The notes beneath the pieces are model-generated. The model was given only the letters and a program-made list of their open reading frames with translations, was not told where the DNA came from and searched no databases. Source: Bacteroidia bacterium (lineage in GTDB: Bacteria > Bacteroidota > Bacteroidia > Bacteroidales > Prolixibacteraceae). Taken from it: a stretch of DNA of 64,000 bases. This document shows, in pieces, positions 9,180 through 16,520 of the stretch. The stretch covers positions 1 to 64,000 of the forward strand of contig JAPLDT010000047.1 in the NCBI GenBank assembly GCA_026391315.1. Direction: 5' to 3'. Numbering within the stretch: position 1 is the first letter of the stretch; each line of letters begins with the position of its first letter. The position numbers were made by a program, and so were the translations under genes.

Positions 9180-10076
9180 TCAATTCTTTCCTGTCATTTT
9201 CTCAAAGATCTCCCTTTGGTTGATCAGCGCTTTAACCTTGTCAGCCGGGTCTGTTCTGCACTCAAGAAGAACCCAACCCTCGTACTTGTTTTTGAGAAAC
9301 AGGTTCATCAAATCCTGGTAAGGATAGGTAGAGTCATCAAGTTCCCTTACGTGGCAGATATCGCCCAAACGGTCTTTCACCAGGTTGAAATTGGCTTCCA
9401 ATCCCTTCCCGTTAAGATCCTGAGAGTTGCAATTCCAGCAAACAGTTGCATTTGGATGGTTAGCCACATCCATGATGGCTTTGATGTTGGGCAGTTCCTG
9501 CGTTTCGTTGCCGTGTACCTCAAGCCGAAGTTTTTGTCCCATATCTGCACCAAATTTTGCCAGTTCATTCAGGGCAAGACCAATCTGTTCGATGGTCTTC
9601 TCGTGTGGGATTCCAACCCTGAACTGATTGGGTTTAACCTTTACACCCAACCCCCCAATGTCGTGACTGAGTTGGAAAAAAGCCTTGGTTTGTTCAATGG
9701 ATTCACGCAATTTGGCTGGTTCCGGATAATCGTACTGCTGGTTTGTTCCCATACCAATGATTTGAACGGGACTATCGCTGAATTTTTTTCTGACAGTTTT
9801 GCGTTCTTCTGCGGTTAATGCTGTGGATACTTTGTGAGCATGTTCCACCCGGAGTTCTACACCATGGATGGCTGAAGCGGTAAGATTTTTAATGAGCATA
9901 TCCTGATCCCAGTCTTTGCCCCACAAATAGGTTACAAATCCCAGTTTCATCTGTTGCTTTTTGGCTTTTCCAAAAGCAAGCTGTCCGGTTGGTAAAACCA
10001 TCGCCCCAGTCAGCAGACCAAGGTTCTTTAAAAAAATCCTTCTACCCTCTTCCTGTTTTTTTTTCATTTTTTTCAA
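9180..10076 (-). CDS. Sugar phosphate isomerase/epimerase-like TIM-barrel protein, exported
   Basis: Xylose-isomerase-like TIM barrel of 298 residues. The N-terminus (EEGRRIFLKNLGLLTGAMVLP) resembles a Tat-type signal with a reduced RR motif, as in the many exported members of this family in Bacteroidota. Core features include HGVELRVEHAHK, the metal-binding region around EVHGNE, CWNCNSQDL and HVRELDD, and GWVLLECR near the end. Natural substrates of these exported forms are unknown; sugar or cyclitol isomerisation is inferred from the family. It sits alone between a secreted thioredoxin-like protein and a 375-base gap. Confidence 0.8.
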   Translation of the reverse strand: MKKMKKKQEEGRRIFLKNLGLLTGAMVLPTGQLAFGKAKKQQMKLGFVTYLWGKDWDQDMLIKNLTASAIHGVELRVEHAHKVSTALTAEERKTVRKKFSDSPVQIIGMGTNQQYDYPEPAKLRESIEQTKAFFQLSHDIGGLGVKVKPNQFRVGIPHEKTIEQIGLALNELAKFGADMGQKLRLEVHGNETQELPNIKAIMDVANHPNATVCWNCNSQDLNGKGLEANFNLVKDRLGDICHVRELDDSTYPYQDLMNLFLKNKYEGWVLLECRTDPADKVKALINQREIFEKMTGKN

Positions 10077-10451
10077 GTAATTGGATGAATGTATTGATTG
10101 TTTCTCAAGGTTTAAACCCCGTGTCTACAAATTTAACGAATTATTATCCATCTCTTGCAATTGTTAAAATATGGTTAATGAATGGTTAAAAAAGTGAAGC
10201 CAGTGCTTGTGTTCAAACTTGCAACAAACGAAAGGTTTGTTTTGTTATATGTCATAAAATCAATTAGATATAATTTTTTGCTCATCAAAGAATGGGGATT
10301 TGCTCCTTAAGAATAATCGAATTTTGAATCGATATTTGTGGGTGAAGTGTTTCGGACATGTAACGAATAGTAATGTCAAGCGTCTTATAGTTGACTTGCA
10401 AGTTGAACAGAAATTGAATTTTTTAAATCACTTTTTTTAAATTTATTAGTC
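10077..10451. other. Intergenic region, AT-rich, no gene seen
   Basis: This gap separates divergent genes. It contains one small hairpin at 10223-10241 (AACAAAC, loop GAAAG, GTTTGTT) and AT-rich stretches that presumably hold both promoters. No good TAnnTTTG element or coding potential was found. Confidence 0.5.
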
Positions 10452-10913
10452 ATGAAAAGAATAGTTTTAACCACCGCAATGATCCTGATAATCAGTTTGG
10501 CCTCTTTTGCCAATCAACTATTATCCCAGGGACATTCTAATTCTCAATTCGGAGATTATAAAATTGAGGCATTGGATAACCGCATGCCATTTAAAGATAA
10601 GGAACTGGATCTGTATCAGATTACCTACGAAAAGAATGGCCTAACAGTCGTAGTAGCACTTGACAAGGATAAAAAATGTAAAAAGTACTATGTTTTGTCA
10701 GAAAAGTTACCCATCCAGTATGAGTGTAATGGAGTCTATTTTGGAGTAAAATTATTGGATAATGATCTCTTATACAATGGGTTTCCTATCACGATGGATA
10801 GCGTAAACAAAACGGAGTTTTACAGCCAAAGGGTATTAGCTACCGGGATAACCGACACACTTGATCATTTGAACCTGATTGCTGCTTATTACCCAGGTTT
10901 GTATAAGTCATAA
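10452..10913 (+). CDS. Hypothetical secreted protein
   Basis: The 153-residue protein has a clear signal peptide (MKRIVLTTAMILIISLASFA) and a small mixed domain with no recognised motif. Two cysteines (KKCKK, YECNG) could pair. A convincing hairpin terminator shared with the convergent ispD gene follows it. It has no operon partner, and its function is unknown. Confidence 0.7.
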   Translation: MKRIVLTTAMILIISLASFANQLLSQGHSNSQFGDYKIEALDNRMPFKDKELDLYQITYEKNGLTVVVALDKDKKCKKYYVLSEKLPIQYECNGVYFGVKLLDNDLLYNGFPITMDSVNKTEFYSQRVLATGITDTLDHLNLIAAYYPGLYKS

Positions 10914-10970
10914 ACAATTGTTCAGAATTGATTCCTCCGGAATTTAGTGTATCGGATTCAGATTTCCGAT

Positions 10971-11003
10971 AAAAGAAAGGCATTAGAAGGTGCCTTTCTT
11001 TTG
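10971..11003. terminator. Bidirectional terminator between the hypothetical gene and ispD
   Basis: AAAAGAAAGGCA pairs with TGCCTTTCTTTT around an 8-base loop, giving A- and T-runs on both sides. It overlaps the last codons of ispD, whose C-terminus (KKGTF) is encoded in the stem. Confidence 0.75.
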
Positions 11004-11663
11004 TTTAAGGTATTCACTTGCCACCAAAAGATCTTCAGGGTGGGTAATTTTAATGTTATCCCTGTTGCCCAAAACCATTCGAATCTCGTATCCAGCCTGT
11101 TCAACGACAGAAGCATCATCGGTGAAAGCCGGTTCCCAGGTTTGCGTATAGGCGGCTTTAATGATTTCAGCCTTGAAAACCTGAGGGGTTTGAACGGTAT
11201 AAAACCGGGTTCTGTCGACGGTTTGAGATTGTTCCATCGTACCGGTTCTTAGCGTTTCGTTTACCGGAAGGACAGGAATGGCTGCCCCTGATTCTTCTGC
11301 CTGACTAAAACAATTTGAGATGGTAAGTTGGGACACCAGAGGTCGAACGCCATCATGGACAGCAACCAAATCGGTTATTCCCATTGCCTCCAATCCATTT
11401 TTGACAGATTGAAATCTTGTTTCACCTCCGGAAACAACCCGATGAGGATGAGTGAAATTGTATTTACGGCTTAGCTCCGTCCAATAGCTTATCTGAGATC
11501 CTGGCAGTACCACCACTATACTTATCATTGGGTCATAGTGGATAAAGTTCAAAATTGTCCACATCAAAACAGGGTAGTTTTCCAGTAAAAGAAACTGTTT
11601 CGGAAGATTGCCTCCCATTCTGGAGCCATTCCCTCCTGCTACAATGATGACACTTTTATTCAT
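10983..11663 (-). CDS. ispD: 2-C-methyl-D-erythritol 4-phosphate cytidylyltransferase
   Basis: IspD converts MEP and CTP to CDP-ME in the MEP pathway of isoprenoid synthesis. The 226-residue length is normal. Visible family marks: the nucleotide-binding loop at the N-terminus (AGGNGSRMGGNLPKQFL), the substrate motif VHDGVRPLVS at about residue 105, VNETLRTG, the FTDDASVVEQAG block and the C-terminal NIKITHPEDLLVA. All catalytic basic residues expected in the first loop (Arg and Lys) are present. It is transcribed alone and ends in a bidirectional terminator. Confidence 0.95.
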   Translation of the reverse strand: MNKSVIIVAGGNGSRMGGNLPKQFLLLENYPVLMWTILNFIHYDPMISIVVVLPGSQISYWTELSRKYNFTHPHRVVSGGETRFQSVKNGLEAMGITDLVAVHDGVRPLVSQLTISNCFSQAEESGAAIPVLPVNETLRTGTMEQSQTVDRTRFYTVQTPQVFKAEIIKAAYTQTWEPAFTDDASVVEQAGYEIRMVLGNRDNIKITHPEDLLVASEYLKQKKGTF

Positions 11664-11776
11664 TTATTAATCATTATCACTTTTTTGCCTCAATTCCTTG
11701 TACAAAAATAGCTTTCCCATCTTACATTGATCCACCGATTTGATTATTTTTGATAGTCATTAAAAACAACACTCGT

Positions 11777-12442
11777 ATGAATGATATTCTCCAGTTTTTA
11801 AAAGAGCTTGATCTCAATAATCAAAGGGAGTGGTTCGATGCAAACCGGAACCGCTACGAAAAGACAAGAAAGGATTTCCTGGATATTACTGCCTCGTTAA
11901 TAGATAAAATCAGGAAGTTTGATGTAGAAGTGCCACTGCTTCAACCCAAAGATTGCATGTTCAGGATCTTCAGGGATGTTCGTTTCTCGAACGACAAACG
12001 ACCGTTTAAGACGAATTACGGAAGCTACATAGCCAGGGGTGGAAGAAAATCGGGTTTTGCCGGTTATTATCTTCACATACAACCGGGTGAGTACTTTGTC
12101 TCCGGGGGAGTTTACATGCCACTGCCAGAACACCTTGCCGCCATCCGGCAGGAGATCTATTACCACTCCGAAGAGTATCGTCAAATCATCGAGAAGGAGC
12201 TATTTAAATCTACTTTCGACCAGCACTATTTCGATCCGCTTAAAACTGCCCCCAAAGGCTTCCCTAAAGATTGGGAGCATATAACCTTGATAAGAAACCG
12301 ATCCTTTGGGTTTGGACGAAACCTTACAGAGAAAGAGTTACTTTCGGAGAATTTTATTGAAATGAGCGCTCAGGTATTTCGGCTGTTGCTCCCTGTTAAC
12401 CATTTTTTCAACAGGGCTATTGAAGAAAGCGGGTCAGTTTAA
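11777..12442 (+). CDS. DUF2461 (TIGR02453) family protein
   Basis: The 221-residue protein begins LKELDLNNQREWFDANRNRYE, the signature opening of DUF2461/TIGR02453 proteins, and continues with the conserved blocks MFRIFRDVRFSNDKRPFKTNYG, GFAGYYLHIQPGEYFVSGGVY and LIRNRSFGFGR. The ATG at 11777 is preferred over the TTG nine codons upstream, because family members begin at this point. Function is unknown although the family is widespread. It is a single gene with no apparent operon partner. Confidence 0.9.
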   Translation: MNDILQFLKELDLNNQREWFDANRNRYEKTRKDFLDITASLIDKIRKFDVEVPLLQPKDCMFRIFRDVRFSNDKRPFKTNYGSYIARGGRKSGFAGYYLHIQPGEYFVSGGVYMPLPEHLAAIRQEIYYHSEEYRQIIEKELFKSTFDQHYFDPLKTAPKGFPKDWEHITLIRNRSFGFGRNLTEKELLSENFIEMSAQVFRLLLPVNHFFNRAIEESGSV

Positions 12443-12479
12443 GTTTTGATTTTTAAAATGTACAAAATAAAAAATCCGC

Positions 12480-13175
12480 ATGAAAAAAATTCTTTTACTC
12501 CTAATGATTTTTGTATCAGCTTCCATAATCAAGGCTCAGAATGTTCAATTGCATTATGATCTGGGCAAAGATCGTAAGTTTCCATGGACCCACGTTGAGA
12601 TGTTCAAACCCGACAAATGGGGAAGCAGCTTCTTTTTCATTGACATGAATTATGGAGAAGGAAATGTTCATGGTGTTAGCATGGCATACTGGGAGATTTC
12701 ACGCGCTTTAAAATTTTGGAAAAGTCCGTTTGCATTGCATGTTGAATACAATGGTGGATTTGGACAGTTCACTACATCTACTCCTCTGAATGGAGCCTAC
12801 CAAATCAACAATGCATGGCTTTTTGGGGGACAATATACCTGGAATACCAAGGATTTCTCAAAAGTATTTACCCTTCAGGCGATGTACAAAACCATCCAGG
12901 ACAAAAATAGTTCATCATTTCAGATTACTGGAGTCTGGGCCATCCAGATGCTTAAAAACAAAGTTACTTTTTCTGGATTCGCTGATTTCTGGAGAGAAGA
13001 TAATTTTGTGGGAACTTCTGATATGACCAAATACGTGTTTCTAACCAAACCCCAGTTGTGGTACAATTGCACAGAGCACCTTTCCTTAGGTACTGAAGAG
13101 GATATTAGCGCCAATTTCTCAGGTCACAAGGGTTTTATGCTGAATCCAATGCTCTCGGCTAAATGGACTTTCTAA
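12480..13175 (+). CDS. DUF5020-family outer membrane protein
   Basis: The 231-residue protein has a signal peptide (ending IIKAQ) and barrel-like strands. The pattern WTHVEMFKPDKWGSSFFFIDMNYG near the N-terminus is that of DUF5020, related to nucleoside-specific Tsx-like channels, and the last residues (SAKWTF) end in the terminal Phe expected of an outer-membrane barrel. Directly behind its stop lies a relic of a nucleobase permease, so the gene may once have worked with a purine/pyrimidine uptake gene. That link is inference. Confidence 0.8.
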   Translation: MKKILLLLMIFVSASIIKAQNVQLHYDLGKDRKFPWTHVEMFKPDKWGSSFFFIDMNYGEGNVHGVSMAYWEISRALKFWKSPFALHVEYNGGFGQFTTSTPLNGAYQINNAWLFGGQYTWNTKDFSKVFTLQAMYKTIQDKNSSSFQITGVWAIQMLKNKVTFSGFADFWREDNFVGTSDMTKYVFLTKPQLWYNCTEHLSLGTEEDISANFSGHKGFMLNPMLSAKWTF

Positions 13176-13176
13176 T

Positions 13177-13323
13177 TCACTAAAAAGAGCTATCACGGTA
13201 GGTATCGGACTCTTCATTATCATTATCGGCTTGAAACTTTCAGAGATTATGGTTGTTGGAACCAGTTTGATTCCTCCTACCCTGGAAGCAGTTGGCAAAT
13301 CTGATAGACACTATTTACGGTAA
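13177..13323 (+). pseudogene. Relic of an NCS2 (xanthine/uracil, AzgA-type) permease
   Basis: Immediately after the DUF5020 stop, an open stretch of 48 codons without a start reads SLKRAITVGIGLFIIIIGLK and then LSEIMVVGTSLIPPTLEAVGKSD before a stop. The first part matches the transmembrane segment with the SLK.AI..GIGLF...IGLK pattern characteristic of AzgA/PbuG-like NCS2 permeases. Only this internal piece remains; both the upstream and downstream parts are absent. Confidence 0.6.
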
Positions 13324-13371
13324 AAAGATCCCTTCGGTTGATTCCGAAGAGATCTTTTTCAGAAAAAAGTG

Positions 13372-13379
13372 TATTTTTG
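13372..13379 (+). promoter_or_regulatory. TAnnTTTG -7 element of the tRNA-Val gene
   Basis: TATTTTTG lies 12 bases before the mature tRNA 5' end, at the right distance for a start close to the tRNA. Confidence 0.6.
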
Positions 13380-13391
13380 CCGGACAAAGCC

Positions 13392-13466
13392 GGGTTGTTA
13401 GCTCAGTTGGTTTAGAGCATTACCTTGACAGGGTAGGGGTCACTGGTTCGACTCCAGTACAACCCA
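13392..13466 (+). tRNA. tRNA-Val (anticodon GAC)
   Basis: A cloverleaf can be drawn by eye: acceptor GGGTTGT/ACAACCC, D-arm GCTC/GAGC, anticodon stem TTACC/GGTAG with a loop TTGACAG giving anticodon GAC at 13427-13429, and T-arm ACTGG TTCGACT CCAGT, then discriminator A. The 3' CCA is not encoded. A -7 promoter element lies upstream and a terminator just downstream. Confidence 0.95.
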
Positions 13467-13471
13467 CAAAT

Positions 13472-13500
13472 GAGGATCTGATTTCAGGTCCTCTTTTTTT
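13472..13500 (+). terminator. Rho-independent terminator after tRNA-Val
   Basis: GAGGATCTGA and TCAGGTCCTC pair with one wobble and are followed by seven or more T residues. Confidence 0.8.
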
Positions 13501-13539
13501 GCCGATTTTCTGATAGTTTTATGAATCGTACGTAATGAT

Positions 13540-14589
13540 CTAAGACCTGAAATCAAGCAATATCTTGATATTCTCGGCAGGATTCTCGTCCAGAATTTCA
13601 AATCCTCTCTGGGTTTGTGAGCCGTGAAGTACCTTAGAAATCAGTGCTTCGGGTTTAAGTCTTCCATTTTTCAGGTGTTCAATCGTTTCCGCAAATTCGC
13701 CATGACTTACCCGCGAGGAGACAATAATGGCCTCTTTCCAGATTAGCTCTTTGAAGACGATGGGCGCAGGTTCGGCTCCAAGACCAAGAACACAGATTGT
13801 TCCGCCACCACAAACACTTTGAATGCAACCGCGAACGGGATTTACAAGACCTTCAATTTCGTGGGCATGACCAACTGCTTCGAAGGCAATATCTACTCCT
13901 TTCCCTCCAGTTTCCTTCATAATACGCCCAACCGGGTTTTCTTTGGAGGCATCGATTGCAATGACGTTTTCATAATAGTTAGGCCCGATGGCCAAACGGG
14001 GCTCCAAAATATCAACCATAAATACAGTATTGTCGGTTACGGTTCGGACGGCTTGCAAAATACAAAGCCCAACTTTCCCTGATCCCCAAATGACCACGGT
14101 ATCTCCTTTTTTAACATTTGTACGGTTTTTTGCATGACATCCAATGCTCAATACCTCAACCAAAGCCACATGTTCATCCGGAATATTTGATGGCACCTTG
14201 TACAACATGGAAGGGGGAAGTGAAATATATTGAGCAAAACCACCATCGGTATCGACCCCAATTAATTTCAATGTGGTACAGGCCGGATAATGACCTTTTA
14301 AACATGCAGGACATTTTCCGCACCATATGATAGGATCAGGTGCAACCTTATCCCCAACTGCCCATCCCTCAACTCCTTCGCCTACTTCTGCGACCAATCC
14401 GCCAAATTCATGGCCAATGATCATGGGCGTTTTGGTTCTGGGATGGAATTCTCCTTTGTGAATGTGCTGATCACTTCCGCAAATACAACCGTACATCACA
14501 TCAATGAGTACCTCCCCTGGTTTGCAGGTAGGTTTTTCCACCTCCAGCCATTCAATTTTGTTGTAGGCTGTCAAGACTGCTGCTTTCAT
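13540..14589 (-). CDS. Zinc-dependent medium-chain alcohol/polyol dehydrogenase
   Basis: The 349-residue MDR-family enzyme oxidises an alcohol or polyol with NAD(P). Catalytic zinc ligands are in CGSDQHIHKG (Cys at about 37) and GHEFGG; the structural zinc lobe is WCGKCPACLKGHYPAC (four Cys); the Rossmann loop is GSGKVGLCILQAV. The pattern, including GVDTDGGFAQYISLP and SRVSHGEFAETIEHL, is close to sorbitol/threonine dehydrogenase-like members, but the substrate is not determined. The gene is alone, and its upstream region can fold into a notable stem structure (separate entry). Confidence 0.88.
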   Translation of the reverse strand: MKAAVLTAYNKIEWLEVEKPTCKPGEVLIDVMYGCICGSDQHIHKGEFHPRTKTPMIIGHEFGGLVAEVGEGVEGWAVGDKVAPDPIIWCGKCPACLKGHYPACTTLKLIGVDTDGGFAQYISLPPSMLYKVPSNIPDEHVALVEVLSIGCHAKNRTNVKKGDTVVIWGSGKVGLCILQAVRTVTDNTVFMVDILEPRLAIGPNYYENVIAIDASKENPVGRIMKETGGKGVDIAFEAVGHAHEIEGLVNPVRGCIQSVCGGGTICVLGLGAEPAPIVFKELIWKEAIIVSSRVSHGEFAETIEHLKNGRLKPEALISKVLHGSQTQRGFEILDENPAENIKILLDFRS

Positions 14590-14975
14590 GTAAAATGATT
14601 TAGGAATCTAAATTAAGAGATTATTTAGACATTTCCGGATTGAGAATCTGGATCCCTTTTGTAAAAAATTTAAGGCCGGTAGTTCGAGTCATTTCAGAAA
14701 ATATCTTCCCTCCCTTACTGAAAAGATATTTAACCGATCATCTTACTACCAGCCTCAACACAAAACTCTCTAGGAGTTTTTAATTACTGCTTGATACCTG
14801 ACTCAAAAATAAATCAGTTTCGGCGAATAGCGTAGTTCGGTTTTTTAACGTAGCAATTTCGGGGTTAATCGTTCTGTTATATATTTTTAACAGACAGACT
14901 TTCAAACCATCCAATATTTTGATTTTAATTTGCATTTTGAAATGATTGCAATATTAATAACAAATTGATCAGCGT
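14590..14975. other. Divergent intergenic region with structured leader candidate
   Basis: The region separates the leftward dehydrogenase and the rightward cytochrome gene. It holds the nested stems described at 14674-14754 and a CTGTTA-N8-TAACAG inverted repeat at 14874-14893 on the cytochrome side that could be a regulator site. No protein-coding gene is seen. Confidence 0.5.
14674..14754 (-). promoter_or_regulatory. Candidate structured 5' leader of the zinc dehydrogenase gene
   Basis: On the minus strand, GGCTGGTAGT (14745-14754) pairs with ACTACCGGCC (14674-14683), with one G-U wobble, enclosing a second stem AAATATCTT/AAGATATTT (about 14699-14731). The outer stem is followed by TTAAATTTTTT, so the structure could act as an attenuator. 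It lies about 85 bases before the dehydrogenase start. The wobble favours the minus strand as the transcribed one. No known riboswitch class was recognised. Confidence 0.4.
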
Positions 14976-15314
14976 ATGAATTGGAATAAGTTATCAGGAA
15001 GAAGAGTTGCAGCAGTGTTGGCTGTTGCCGTATTGATGGTTTCATTGATGAGTTGTAGTAAAAACTTGACTACTAATACGGATTCTTTGTATGTACCAAC
15101 TGCTGCAGATGTTACATCGAGTGCAACATTGGCGGATTTGCAGGCAGGCCGAGCTGCATTTATCAACAATTGTGGAAGATGTCATGGTCTCTATTCCCCT
15201 GATAATTATTCTGCTGCCAACTGGAAATCCATTGTTCCCATGATGGCTTCAAGGGCTGGATTGTCAGCAACTGAAACAGCTCAGGTTACCAAGTATGTAA
15301 CGAGAGGGCGATAG
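14976..15314 (+). CDS. Mono-haem c-type cytochrome lipoprotein
   Basis: The 112-residue protein has a signal peptide with lipobox LMSC, so it is probably anchored in a membrane facing the periplasm. One haem site, CGRCH (around residue 66), follows the typical helix ADLQAGRAAFINN. A distal Met ligand is likely in the WKSIVPMMASRAGLS segment, after which a short helix (ETAQVTKYV) closes the fold. Probably a small electron carrier; the partner is not evident. A perfect terminator follows. Confidence 0.85.
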   Translation: MNWNKLSGRRVAAVLAVAVLMVSLMSCSKNLTTNTDSLYVPTAADVTSSATLADLQAGRAAFINNCGRCHGLYSPDNYSAANWKSIVPMMASRAGLSATETAQVTKYVTRGR

Positions 15315-15330
15315 AGGAGGTCTCATCCTA

Positions 15331-15374
15331 AAGAAATGACTATTTTAGCAATTAAAATAGTCATTTCTTTTTTA
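15331..15374 (+). terminator. Rho-independent terminator after cytochrome gene
   Basis: GAAATGACTATTTTA and TAAAATAGTCATTTC pair perfectly over 15 bases with a 5-base loop and a T-run. Confidence 0.9.
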
Positions 15375-15395
15375 TCCTCTTTTAATACTTAAGAT

Positions 15396-16460
15396 ATGTC
15401 AAAACTTCTTTCCCCACTTACCATAAAAGAAATCGTTTTAAGAAACAGGATTGCCATACCTCCCATGTGTCAATACAGTGCAGTCGAAGGATTTGCCAAC
15501 GACTGGCATTTGGTCCATTTGGGCAGCAGGGCCGCCGGAGGTGCCTCGCTAATCATTCAGGAGGCAACTGCAGTATCACCGGAGGGTCGCATCTCTCCTG
15601 GTGATTTGGGCTTATATCATGCAGGACATATTGAAAAGTTGAAGCAGATCACTACGTTTATTGCGTCCCAGGGTGCTGTACCGGGAATTCAGTTGGCGCA
15701 TGCGGGCAGAAAAGCAGGATGCGCGGTGCCCTGGAAAGGTGGTCGGCAGTTAAATGCCGGCGAGGGAGGCTGGAGAACTTTGGCACCATCAGCAATTCCG
15801 TTTTATCCTGAAGATTCCATTCCGGATGAATTAACTGAAAGTGGAATTCAGAAAATTATTGCAGATTTCGGGGTTGCAGCCTCACGTGCGCTTGCTGCCG
15901 GTTATCAGGTTGTGGAAATTCATGCGGCCCATGGTTACCTGATGCACCAGTTTCTCTCTCCGCTTTCCAACAGACGCACTGATCAATATGGAGGAAGTTT
16001 TGAAAATAGAATTCGACTGTTACTGAAGGTCGTTGAATCTGTCAGAAATGTATGGCACGACAACCTGCCTTTGTTTGTCAGAATATCTGCCACCGATTGG
16101 GTAGGGGGCGGATGGAATCCGGAAGAATCAGTATCATTATGTAAAATACTGAAAACCAATGGAGTGGATCTGATCGACTGCTCCACAGGAGGATTGGTCC
16201 CGGGTGTTAAAGTTCCGGTTGGTCCGGGTTTTATGGTAGCATTTGCGGGTAAGATCAGGAAGGAGGCAGCTATACTCACCAGCGCCGTAGGACTGATTAC
16301 TGAACCAAAGCAGGCCGAAGCTATCCTGGAAGAGGGCTCAGCCGATCTGATACTGATTGGCAGGGAATCATTAAGAGAACCCTATTTCCCACTCAAAGCA
16401 GCAGCCGATCTGGGGGATGAGATTGACTGGCCTGTTCAATACATGAGGGCAAAACCATAA
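15396..16460 (+). CDS. namA: NADPH dehydrogenase of the old yellow enzyme family, YqjM-like
   Basis: The 354-residue FMN-dependent TIM barrel reduces activated C=C bonds with NADPH. Characteristic blocks of the YqjM subgroup are all visible: RNRIAIPPMCQYSA with the active-site Cys near residue 26, GIQLAHAGRKA with the His/Arg region, EIHAAHGYLMHQFLSPLSN (HAAH substrate-binding pair replacing the HxxN of other OYEs), LFVRISATDW, and GRESLREPYFPLKAA at the C-terminus. It is transcribed alone behind a strong terminator. Physiological substrate unknown; the gene symbol rests on family resemblance. Confidence 0.85.
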   Translation: MSKLLSPLTIKEIVLRNRIAIPPMCQYSAVEGFANDWHLVHLGSRAAGGASLIIQEATAVSPEGRISPGDLGLYHAGHIEKLKQITTFIASQGAVPGIQLAHAGRKAGCAVPWKGGRQLNAGEGGWRTLAPSAIPFYPEDSIPDELTESGIQKIIADFGVAASRALAAGYQVVEIHAAHGYLMHQFLSPLSNRRTDQYGGSFENRIRLLLKVVESVRNVWHDNLPLFVRISATDWVGGGWNPEESVSLCKILKTNGVDLIDCSTGGLVPGVKVPVGPGFMVAFAGKIRKEAAILTSAVGLITEPKQAEAILEEGSADLILIGRESLREPYFPLKAAADLGDEIDWPVQYMRAKP

Positions 16461-16520
16461 TTGCAGACTACTTCCAACCGGGATGTGACTAATGATAACC
16501 AACTATAATCTTTGCTTCTA

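Noticed and set aside
14674-14700. GTTCGAGTC as a tRNA T-loop remnant
   Set aside because: No pairing T-stem or acceptor is present; the sequence is better explained by the nested stems on the other strand.
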